Source: Boesenbergia rotunda
Taxonomy: Eukaryota > Streptophyta > Magnoliopsida > Zingiberales > Zingiberaceae
Assembly: GCA_024364735.1 (NCBI GenBank)
Contig: JAGFNQ010005252.1
Span: 1-64,000, forward strand
DNA: 64,000 nucleotides
Reading direction: 5' to 3'
A program made the position numbers and the translations under genes. How positions within the stretch are numbered: position 1 is the first letter of the stretch; each line of letters opens with the position of its first letter. Positions 34,833-44,784 of the stretch are shown here, one piece after another. The notes beneath the pieces were generated by a model, which was given only the letters and a program-made list of their open reading frames with translations, did no database searches and had not been told where the DNA came from.

Positions 34833-35427
34833 TCCTAATCTGGGAGGTTAGGTGGATTATGATTAAGTCCTGATCGAGGATTAGGCATGATATGGAAAAC
34901 CCTAACCTGGGAGGTTAGGTGTGATGATTGTGATGATTATGATTAAGTCCTAATCGAGGATTAGGCATGATGTTGGAAAATCCTAACCTGGGAGGTTAGG
35001 TGTGGAAAATCCTAGCTTGGAGGGCTAGGTGTTGAAAATCCTAACCTGGGAGGTTAGGTGTTGGAAAAGTCCTAATTCGGAAGGGTTGGGTGAAAAGTCC
35101 TAGCTTGGAGGGCTAGGTGAAAAGTCCTAACTTAGAGGGTTAGGTGCAAATTCCCATCCTGGAGAATTAGGTGAAAAAGTCCTGGCTTGGAGGGTCAGGT
35201 ACCTAGCTTGGAGGGCTAGGTTGGATGATGTTCTAACTCGGAAGAGTTGGGTGAAAAGTCCTAGCTTGGAGGGCTAGGTGAAAAGTCCTAGCTTGGAGGG
35301 CTAGGTGAAAAGTCCTAACTTGGAGGGTTAGGTGCAAATTCCCAACTTAGAGAGTTAGATAGAAAAATCCTTAGCTTGGAGGGCTAAGGTGGATGAATCC
35401 CTAACTTGGAGGGCTGGGTAGAGTCAC
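34833..35427 (+). repeat. CCTAGC-type hairpin array, 5' LTR
   Basis: About 20 modules. Besides CCTAGC/GCTAGG and CCTAAC/GTTAGG it has CCTAATC-GAG-GATTAGG and CTTAGC/GCTAAG forms. The spacer AAAAGT repeats between modules. Confidence 0.9.
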
Positions 35428-35430
35428 TGG

Positions 35431-35938
35431 ATCGGTCTGGTGACCGATCAGGGACTGTTGGCACACTGCTCCTTAGTGGATCGGTCTGGTGACCGATCCA
35501 GCTATGTCTGATCGGACTGGTGACCGATCAGGGAGCGCACAGTGAGATTGGGAATCTACTGTGTGGCTCCTGATCGATCCGGAGACCGATCAGGGAGCAG
35601 GCTGCTTCCTTGCTGTCTTGCTCCTGATCGGTCTGGTGACCGATCAGGGAGCAAACAGTGAGTGAGTTCCCGTGCTGATCATAGTCTTGGATCGGTCCGG
35701 TGACCGATCAGGAACCTTGGGTTTGATTAAAAAGTTACTGTTCATCTGCTTTGATCAGTCTGGGTGACCGATCAGGACCCAATCTGATCGGTCTGGTGAC
35801 CGATCAGGATCAACCCTGATCGGTCTGGTGACCGATCAGGCGTGTATTGCTGTGAGAGCTGGGAATCCCAGCAGAGCAGTGGATCGGTCTGGTGATCGAT
35901 CCACGCACCCTGGATCGGTCCGGTGACCGATCACTTTA
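35431..35938 (+). repeat. GATCGG hairpin array, 5' LTR
   Basis: Eleven modules (near 35431, 35480, 35510, 35570, 35627, 35690, 35753, 35792, 35818, 35881 and 35913). Outer pairs switch together between TGATCG..CGATCA and GGATCG..CGATCC. Confidence 0.92.
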
Positions 35939-36939
35939 ATTCAAATTTCACTGTTAGACGTCGTCAGAGCGTCTGATCGTATCCGATTTGCTAATGTATG
36001 TGATATGCTTTGTGATCTTCTGCTCTAATGCTCTGATTGAGTTTCAGGTGACAGGGGAGGATTCAAACACTCAAGGAGAAGTCAGAAAGTGCTTTCCTTG
36101 GAGCAGGTTTGTCCCTTTTCCCATCTCAGGTTGCAACGGCGAGCTGCGGACTGGAGCTAAGACTGGAGCTCGACTGAGGAGCTCAGTGAGTCCAGAGATA
36201 GCTCAGTAGAGGCTGGCGTTGGCAGAGCAGTAGCTGGGAGCTACAGAGATGGTGTCACCCGTCGCTTGGCGGAGAAACAAAAAGAACGCGAGAGTTGAGT
36301 TCAAAGAAGAGATTAAGTTTTTGAAAACCGGGTGTTCTTGCGTTCTGCTGCGAGAAGCTTGCTGCTCTTGAGTTCTTCATCCATTCTAAGCAAGCTATTG
36401 AGAAGCATACATCATACTTGAGCGCTTGAAGGAGAAAACAAGAAGCTTGGAGTCCGACAGTGGGAAGACACGAAGCAGACGGGGTCTGCGTGAGATCGCC
36501 ACTGGGTGAAGCTCGGGAAGCTGACTGTGTTTAATCCTTGCTAAGTGTTTGAGTAAGATCTTTCTTGTTGTTGTTTCATTGCGTTCATTATATATTATTG
36601 TTTGAAACACACTGTGGAGAGGTTTCTCCACCGAGAAGGAGGTTGCTTCATATCCGGTGTTAACCGAGGCCTGATCTGCCGACGATCAAGGGATCGCCCA
36701 CCTCAAGGGCACGCCAAGGAGTAGGGGCAAGTTATCCCCGAACCTTGTAAACCTTCCTTGTTAGCGATCTTGCTAGTTGTGTGTGCTTTGCAATCATTTG
36801 TTTTCTGCATACTCTGTTTTTCCATTCTTTCCGCTGTGCTACTGATATTTGAGTTGCAGAAATCGTGATTAGTTTTCAAGGGGCAAGCGATTGTCTATAT
36901 TCACCCCCCCCCCTCTATAGCCATCTCGTTCCCAACAAG

Positions 36940-36951
36940 TGGTATCAGAGC
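36940..36951 (+). promoter_or_regulatory. Primer-binding site of the copia element
   Basis: TGGTATCAGAGC, the initiator methionine tRNA site, lies two bases after the 5' LTR end. Confidence 0.92.
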
Positions 36952-36995
36952 GAGGTTCTCTGTTTACGGCTTAACAACCGAGAGTTCTCAACAAG

Positions 36996-38480
36996 ATGGC
37001 TTTGAGAGAAGGTTTCTCCACCACTCGACCTCCATTCTTTGATGGCGCTGACTTCCAATATTGGAGATCAAAGATGGAATATTATTTGAAGATGGATATC
37101 CATACATGGTTCGCTGTGAAGGAAGGATTCATCCCTCCTAAGGATGATGAAGGCAAGGAACTCGAATCATCTCGGTGGACTGCCGAACAAACAAGGAAGA
37201 GTGAAGCCGACGCTAAGGCAGTTGTCACTCTACAATGTGGCATGAACAAAGACCAACTCATCAAGGTTGGTCCCTTCACGAGTGCAAAAGACTTGTGGAA
37301 CAAACTCATAGAGCTCCATGAAGGCACCCGGGACTCAAGGATTGCAAAGAGGGATTTGTTCCTCAACCAACTTCAAAATCTCTCCATGAAGGAGAATGAG
37401 TCGGTAAGTGAGCTTCATAGCCGGTTCAAGGAAGTTCTCAATGGACTTCATTCAATTGATGAAAAGGTCAAAAATCGCGACCTTGTGAGGTATGTTTTGA
37501 AAGCATTTCCAAGGAATGCCTTGTGGTCATTCATGGTGGATGCCTACAAAGTATCCAAGGATTTATCTATTGTAAAATTAGATGACCTATTGTGTGAGAT
37601 GGAATTGCATGAAATGGCTAACAAAGGCCCCAAGGAGAAGGGGATTGCCTTAGTTGCAGGGGACCGGATCAACAAAAAGAAGAAGGAGAAGAAGAAGGAG
37701 AAATAGATCTCATCATCTTCATCCTCCTCCGAATCCGAGTCAAACTCAGAGGAAGAAGGCAGTGGCTCCTCCTCATCTGAAATGGCGAACTTCGTGCGAA
37801 GGATGATGCGAAGAGATCGACGTTTCAAGAGGAGAGGTAATACTAGTGAATCCAAACTTGATAAGAATAATGCATCCTGTTTTGAGTGTGGTAGGAGAGG
37901 ACACTTCAAGAATGAGTGTCCAAAGCTCAAGAAGAAGGAGGAAAAATCCAAAAGAAAAGAAGAGAATTCCAAGAGGAAGAAGAAGGCGTTGAAGGCCTCT
38001 TGGGATGAGTCATCTTCTAGTTCATCCGATGACGAGAAGGAGGAGAAGAGTACAAGGCAAGTGGCTCTCATGGCTCTTGGAGTGGAGAGCAGTGAAGAAA
38101 CTTCAAGCTCCGCAAACACGGCTTCATCATCTTCGGATGATGAAGAGGTAACTTCTCCCGAACTTGAAAAATGTTATAGAGCAATTGCATGTTTAACTAG
38201 TATGCTTAAGAAATCCAAAAATAAAGTTAAAGCATTGCAATTAGAGATTGCTCAATTGAAAGCTTCTAGGGATGATAACATTGATGACTTGCATGTTGAA
38301 TTACTAGAAGATGAAATTAAACTTTTGAAACATGAGATTGTGAGCCTGAAATCCTCTAAGGTTGAGGAAATCAGTGATATGCATGATAATGGGTTAGTAG
38401 AGGAGAACCAATCCTTGAAGAGTGAAGTTGAGAAGCTCAAGAATATGCTTGGGAAATCTCAAATAGCTCTAAGACCTTAG
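36996..38480 (+). pseudogene. Copia gag with an in-frame stop
   Basis: The first ATG after the primer site opens a frame with the copia gag core (FDGADFQYWRSKMEYYLK, about residue 15; ELHSRFKEVLNGLHSI, about 140; FPRNALWSFMVDAYK). A TAG at 37704-37706 interrupts a lysine-rich stretch. The same frame continues with acidic and Ser-rich sequence, one CCHC zinc knuckle (CFECGRRGHFKNEC, about 37880) and a C-terminal coiled-coil-like region of Leu/Lys/Glu heptads (38170-38475). It ends at 38478-38480. Length and layout fit Sirevirus gag. The next element (63970) starts with a very similar N-terminus. Confidence 0.92.
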
Positions 38481-38482
38481 AT

Positions 38483-41400
38483 ATGATATTAAATGCCCAA
38501 AGAGCGGTCTACAATAGGGCCGGTATTGGTTACCGCCCTAAGGAACCCTCTTTTGTATCTCTCATGTCTAGGACTGACATGAGACAACCTAGGACACCCA
38601 AGACTCAAAAGAAAGTTGTCAAGGCATGGGTGCCTAAGTCATGTTTAGTTGATGCATTAGGTCCCAAGGTTTGGGTACCTAAGACTTCTATTTTTCGGAT
38701 TGTGTAGGTTGTGATTGAGGGGGAGCATCTATCAACTTGGTTCGTTGATAGTGGATGCTCCAAACACATGACTGGGGATAGATCATTGTTTACCACATTT
38801 CACAAGAAGAGTAGAGGTAATGTATCATTTGGTAACAATGGTAGCCTTAAGGTCATAGGAATAGGAGACATTCAAATATCCGGATGTCTTAGAATCTCAA
38901 ATGTCCTTCTAGTCAAGGGGATGAAATTTAATCTCCTAAGTGTCAGTCAATTGTGTGACACGGGTTACACAATTGATTTCCAACCAAGTCAATGTCTAGT
39001 TAGACAAAATGACACCTTGGACACGGTACTAGTAGGAGCAAGAGTAGACAATATTTATCAAGTTTCATTTAAAAGTGCTACTAATGTTCTTGCTAAGTGT
39101 TTCATGTCAAAACAAGAAGAGTCCACTCTTTGGCACCGGAGGCTAGCACATGTGAACATGAAGAACATCCGGAAGTTGGCCAACAGGGACTAGTTCGAGG
39201 CTTACCGAGCATCAAGTATGGAAAAGATAAATTATGTGATGCGTGTCAAATGGGTAAGCAAGCAAAATCTGCACATAAAGGTAAAAGCATTGTAAGTACT
39301 TCCAATGCTTTAGATTTACTTCACATGGATCTATTTGATTGTAGCACTATCATATCATTGAATGGAAGTAGATACTGCTTTGTTATCATTGATGACTTCA
39401 CTAGATATACTTGGACTTTCTTTTAAAACATAAGGATCAAACCTTAGATATTTTCATTTCTTTTTGTAGAAGGGTTGAAAATGAGAAATCATCAACAATT
39501 AAGACAATAAGAAGTGATCATGGAGGTAAATTTCAAAACCAAAGGTTTCTAGAGTTTTGTCAAGATAAGGGTTATAGACATGAGTTTTCTACTCCTAGAA
39601 CACCACAACAAAATGGTGTTGTAGAGAGGAAGAACCATGCACTTCAAGAGGCTGCACGAAGCATTCTTAATGAGTACTCACTCCCGAATTACTTATGGGC
39701 TGAAGCTGTTAATACAGCTTGCTATGTGCAAGACCGAGTTCTCATCCATAGGTTTTTAGAAAAGACTCCCCATGAACTTTGGTTTGGGAAACCACCTACG
39801 GTTAAACATCTTAGGGTGTTTGGTTGTAAGGTGTCATCCTAAACACCAAGGATCACCTTGGAAAGTTCATGGCAAAAGCTGATGAAGGGATATTAGTCGG
39901 GTACTCCCTCGTTAGTAAAGCTTACCGAGTCTACAACAAGAGAACTAAACTAGTTGAGGAGTCTTCTGATGTGGTTTTTGAGGAAGTTCCAAAACCAATT
40001 GACCAGTCAGATAATGTAGAAGGAGTTCAGATCGAACTAAGGAGACTTAGTTTGAATGAAAATCCGAGTATTGTTGATGGTGATGAGTCTGATGACGATG
40101 AACCTAGACAACTCATTGATCAGCCTGATCCTGAGACTGAACTTGTGTCTAGTGAACTCGTTCAAGAAGCACCACCAGCACCAAGACAAACGAGATTAGC
40201 CTCTAGTCATCCCCAAGATCAAATCGTTGGAGACATTCATCAAGGGGTTAGGACTAGATCATTCTTCAAGAATGAGGCTAATGAAGTTGCTCTAATTTCC
40301 GAAATTGAACCTAGAAAAATTGATGAAACATTAAATGATCCCGATTGGATTATCGCAATGCAAGATGAACTAGGACAGTTCGAGAGGAGTCAGGTTTGGG
40401 ACTTAGTCCCTAGACCCAAGAAGACCACTATTATTGGAACTAAATGGGTCTTCAAGAACAAATTAAACCACAAGGGAGAAATCATTAGAAACAAGGCACG
40501 CTTGGTAGCCAAGGGCTACAGTCAAGTTGAAGGTCTTGATTATGATGCGACTTATGCTCCCGTGGCACGATTAGAGTCCATCTGATTGATGCTTGCATTT
40601 GCAGCACATCGAGGCTTCAAACTATTTCAAATGGACGTCAAATCGGCATTCCTAAATGGTTTAATTAGGGAAGAAGTCTATATCGAACAACCTCCAGGGT
40701 TTGAGAGTACCGAACATCCAAACCACGTGTACAAGCTCAAGAAGGCACTCTATGGTCTTAAACAAGCACCCCGGGCTTGGTATGAGCGGTTGTCGACATT
40801 CTTGATTGAAAAAGGTTTCATTAGAGGTCAAATAGACCCTACACTATTTCTACGAAGAGATGGTGACAATATATTTGTAGCCCAAGTATATGTCGATGAC
40901 ATAATTTGTGGCTCAAACAACAAGGGCTATTTACGTGAATTTATCGGACACATGGAGAGTGAGTTTGAAATGAGTCTAGTGGGAGAGTTGACTTTCTTCC
41001 TCGGACTTGAAATCAAGCAAACTCGCGATGGTATCCATGTGCACCAATCAAAGTACACACATGAAATGCTTCGAAAATTCAATATGAGTGATTCAAAAGA
41101 GGTAACCACTCCCATGGCTACAAACACAAGATTGGACAATGATGAGAGTGGTAAACCTGTTGATCTAACTCAGTATCGAAGCATGATAGGTAGTTTGCTA
41201 TATCTTACAGCTAGTCGACCAGATATACTATTTGCTGTAGGTATGTGCGCTAGGTATCAAGTCTGTGCCAAGGAATCTCACCTAATTGCTGTCAAGCGAA
41301 TTTTGAGATATCTCAAGGGCACAATTGGTGTAGGTCTTTGGTATCCCCGTACCGAATCTTTTGATTTGATGGGCTATACGGATTCCGACTACGCTGGATG

Positions 41401-41833
41401 TAAGTTGGATCGGAAGAGCACTAGTGGGGGCTGCCAATTCCTAGGTTCGTCTTTAGTAAGTTGGTCGAGTCGGAAGCAACATTGTGTTGCTCTTTCCACT
41501 ACCGAGGCAGAATATATCGCCATGGGAGAGTGTATATCACAATTGTTGTGGATGATCCACACCTTAGAGGACTATGGATTGGGTTATAAGGGTGTGCAAG
41601 TGTTATGTGATAATATTAGCACAATTAACTTAACCAAGAATCCGGTCCATCATTCTAGGACAAAACATATTGAGGTAAGACACCACTTCATTAGAGATCA
41701 TGTAGCTAGGGGGAACATCATACTCTCACATGTAGAGTCAAAGTCAAACCTAGCTGACATTTTCACTAAACCACTTCCCGAGAGTGAATTTAGTTTCCTT
41801 AGACGGGAATTGGGAATGTGTCGGGCTTCATGA
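38483..41833 (+). pseudogene. Copia pol (protease, integrase, RT, RNase H), broken
   Basis: Order seen: aspartic protease (WFVDSGCSKHMTG, about 38740), GAG-pre-integrase (LWHRRLAHVNMKNI, about 39130; CDACQMGKQ), integrase with DLFD, IRSDHGGKFQN and TPQQNGVVERKNH (39320-39660), reverse transcriptase (IGTKWVFKNK, QMDVKSAFLNG, GLKQAPRAWYERL, YVDDII at about 40890) and RNase H (MGYTDSDYAGC, STTEAEYIAM, HIEVRHHFIRDHV) to a normal C-terminus at 41833. Defects: TAG at 38705-38707, frameshifts near 39190, 39420 and 39842, and TGA at 40583-40585 at the start of the RT fingers. The protease-integrase-RT order identifies Ty1/copia. The RT to RNase H part is open for 415 codons. Confidence 0.95.
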
Positions 41834-42344
41834 TGTTCAAATTGTGGTCAAAACCCTTCATGATTATTTCAAATTGTTAGGGAACAATTGGGTAACTTTG
41901 GAAACATCTCACACAAACTATAAGGGTTACCAAAATGTTTTTGTTTGCTAGATATGGGGTGAGATGTTAGGATCAACTCAATTTCTCGAAATGTCATTGC
42001 ATCAATTGAGAAATTAAGTTGACGAGATAATAATCACGGTGGTGACCAAGTATGGGGAAAATCATTGCATAACATATGTGTATATGGCTCCATGATCATA
42101 CTTGGACATTCCAATCAAGGCAACTTGATTGGAAACTTGAAGTTGGAGTAGAAACTTGTTTGAATTTGCTTGATTGATTGATGGTTGAGTTTGACTCCAT
42201 TAAGATGGGTCAAAGTGTGTGATGAACCTATAAGGACTTTAGATTCTTGTTTTAGTCATAAAGACCTGTCCAAGTTAGACAAAATCCATCAGAGATCGTT
42301 TGGAAATTTCAGAAATTCTGAAACTGAACATTTCAGGTCGTATC

Positions 42345-42720
42345 AAGAACCCTGATCGGTCACCGGACCGATCAGGCATAGGACTGATCGGTCCCTAGAC
42401 CGATCTGACTCTTTCCTGTGTCGGATCTCCCGAAATTTGACTAAGTGTCTGAGCTAGCCTGGATCGGTCTCCAGACCGATCTGGCACCCTGTGGGGATCG
42501 GTCCACAGACCGATCAGGGAGCTCAGAGGTTTCTCTTCGGACCCTACTGATCAAATCCTGATCGGTCACCCGACCGATCAGGAGCGCGTCTGATCGGTCA
42601 TCAGACCGATCAGGACCACGCCAGTCCGATCAGGATGTATCCTGATCGGTCCGGACGCGATCTGATCGAACGGTGATCCGATCAACCGCATTAAATTTTG
42701 GTTGGTGGACCGATCCACCA
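42345..42720 (-). repeat. GATCGG hairpin array inside the element, opposite orientation
   Basis: Between pol and the third ORF lie about seven modules such as GATCGGTCACCGGACCGATC (42356) and GATCGGTCCACAGACCGATC (42494). Their loop orientation is mostly opposite to that in the element's own LTRs. No LTR sequence surrounds them, so this is not a nested LTR. Confidence 0.82.
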
Positions 42721-42918
42721 ACCGATTAACTCCCCAAATCTTCGTTTTCCCGAACCCTAGCGCCGAAACCACCCCATCTGTGCAATTTGAGTGAGCGAGA
42801 GAAGTCTCTGCGTCTTCCTTCACGCTCGTGCGACCTCCTCTGCGGGCGATTTTCTACAGCTTGAAGGCTCTTCCTTCACGCGTGTTCTTCTCTGTCGAAG
42901 TCTTCCAAACAAGTTTTA

Positions 42919-44196
42919 ATGGCACCAAAATAAGAGTTTGGATTCATTTATCATTTCTAAGAATATATGTTTGTGAAGCTAATCGTATTTTTGTTCTTGT
43001 TCTTGCTGTGATCTCTTGTTCCTTGTGTCTGTGCCGTGATCCTCTTCCTCATCTTATGACCAAAAAATTTCTTATCTATCTTTTGATTGGGTCTCATCCT
43101 ATGATCAACTCTTGTGTGATTCACTCTATGTGTCATGATCAACTCAAATCTCCTTAGAAAGTCATCTAAGGGAAAGCAGGTAGCGGAGGGTAGTTCAAGA
43201 GGGAAGACTTCCTCATCATCTACATCTCCTCTAAGGCCTCCATCACCTCCGCATCCTAGATTTCCGAACATTCTCTATGCTCTAGACTTTCATTGGCACA
43301 ACTTCGAACTAATGCCATGTCGATCAGTGGACCGAACCTTCGTTTATGAACATTGCCCTACGATAAAAGGAATCATTGAGTACTATGGGCTTCAAAACAT
43401 CCTTTTCTTAGAAAGGCCGATCAATGTTGACTTGATCTCTGAATTCTACAATAATCTGGCCAATGGGGAGGGCACGGGATGGCGGACTCGTGTCACCGGT
43501 GTTGATCTTGACTTTACTCTATCATCCTTCACTAGGTTTTTAGGTTGTCGTCACTCTAAGAACGATTTCTCACTTTATCCATATCATCCTGTTCCTCTTC
43601 CTGCTCCTTTTACTGGAATCACTCCGGACTCCATATATGAACATTTTCTAGGCCACCCCAGGCCACGGGGTTTTGGTGCGGATATCTATAACTTTCCCAC
43701 ATTCCCTGCTCGTCATCTATCTCCCATCGATTATATTCTGTTTCAAATTATCGTAAATTGTCTTCTTCCAACTACGTCCAAGCATCTTGATGCGATCCTT
43801 ACATCTCACTGCCTGATGCTTTACGGGATGCATCTGCAGTTCGATTTTGACGTAGCATCGTCCATCTATTCCTCCATCATTGTTCATGGTCTGTGATCTG
43901 GTCAGACGATCTACATGCCTTTTGGACATATCATCACTGCCTGGCTGGAGTCAGTTGGCATTGACGTCTCACAGGGCCGACTCGTGCCGATGAATCGACA
44001 AGACTGTCGCCTGGATCGTCGTATGCTTGTTCAGTCCGGCACTGCTCTCGGGACCGAGGGGCTACAGTGGATGGATCGCAACCAAGCGAGGGCGCTGCCG
44101 CTAGCGGGTCATGCCGAGAGTGCACCAGTTGCTGCTGCTGCTGACGCTGCGATGGACGACCTCATGCGCGATGACGACCCTCCTACTGACACTTGA
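42919..44196 (+). pseudogene. Third ORF of the copia element (plant transposon protein domain), probably once spliced
   Basis: A frame open from 43135, interrupted by a TGA at 43894-43896 and continuing in phase to 44196. After a Ser/Pro/Lys-rich start it has the domain known as putative plant transposon protein, seen in third ORFs of Athila- and Sirevirus-like elements (HNFELMPCRSVDRTFVYEH, ERPINVDLISEFYNNL, LSPIDYILFQIIVNCLLP, LYGMHLQFDFDV, MPFGHIITAWLESVGI). The C-terminus is Ala/Asp-rich. I see no signal peptide or membrane segment, so envelope function is unsupported. A short ATG exon at 42919-42929, then ATAAGAG and an acceptor CTCCTTAG ending at 43157, keep phase. This suggests an intron whose GT donor has mutated to AT. 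Confidence 0.75.
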
Positions 44197-44770
44197 CCTC
44201 GGATAGTTGTTGTCTTATCATGATCTGTGTTGTATGACTTTTTGGGCTGTATGCCCTCTGACTTTGTTGTTGTGACTTTGAGTCACACATATTTTGCTAC
44301 TTGCTTGGATGTTCTCATGTTTTGACTTATCTGCCATGCTTACTCTACTATTGTTGATGCCATGCTGATTGTATATCTATTATCTGCATGATTGTTCGAT
44401 TGCCATATTCATGCTTACATTGCCATGTCTAGTTGATCCTTATGAATATTATGGCATGCTTTGGGAGACTATATTTCATTCTCATATGATACATGTGACT
44501 GCTATGTCTTACCTTAATCTTTTCACATGTGTTCGTATGAATAATCCACAAATTATCACATTTTTGAGTTGGGACCCTCTGGGTTTGAGGGGGAGTTTAT
44601 CTTAACAGTCCCTCTTACCCCTTTTCGGTGTTCGACAAAGGGGGAGAGAGTGTGATTGGTTAAGTTTAGAATGACCATGTTGTAGGGGGAGGATCTGGAT
44701 TCCCCTATGATTCATAATGTTGGAAAATTGATTGAGAATCCCTAAACTTAAAATCGGGTTGTCAAACAAC

Positions 44771-44783
44771 AAAAAGGGGGAGA
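44771..44783 (+). promoter_or_regulatory. Polypurine tract before the 3' LTR
   Basis: AAAAAGGGGGAGA, one base before the 3' LTR, is the plus-strand priming site for reverse transcription. Confidence 0.9.
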
Positions 44784-44784
44784 T

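Larger units (their letters stand above)
34753..36937 (+). repeat. 5' LTR of the copia element (copy 3)
   Basis: It starts TGTTGATGCAGTC and ends TCGTTCCCAACA. It contains the CCTAGC-type array (34833-35427), the GATCGG array (35431-35938), a TATA-like TTATATATTA near 36588 and a conserved stretch GAGGTTTCTCCACCGAGAAG present in all copies. A poly-C run lies just before the end. Confidence 0.95.

Noticed and set aside
37544..38119. Minus-strand Ser/Phe-rich frame of 191 codons
   Set aside because: It is the mirror of the Lys/Glu-rich tail of copia gag.
43135..44196. Envelope protein of the copia element
   Set aside because: No signal peptide, fusion peptide or transmembrane helix is visible. 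The sequence matches a different plant transposon protein group.
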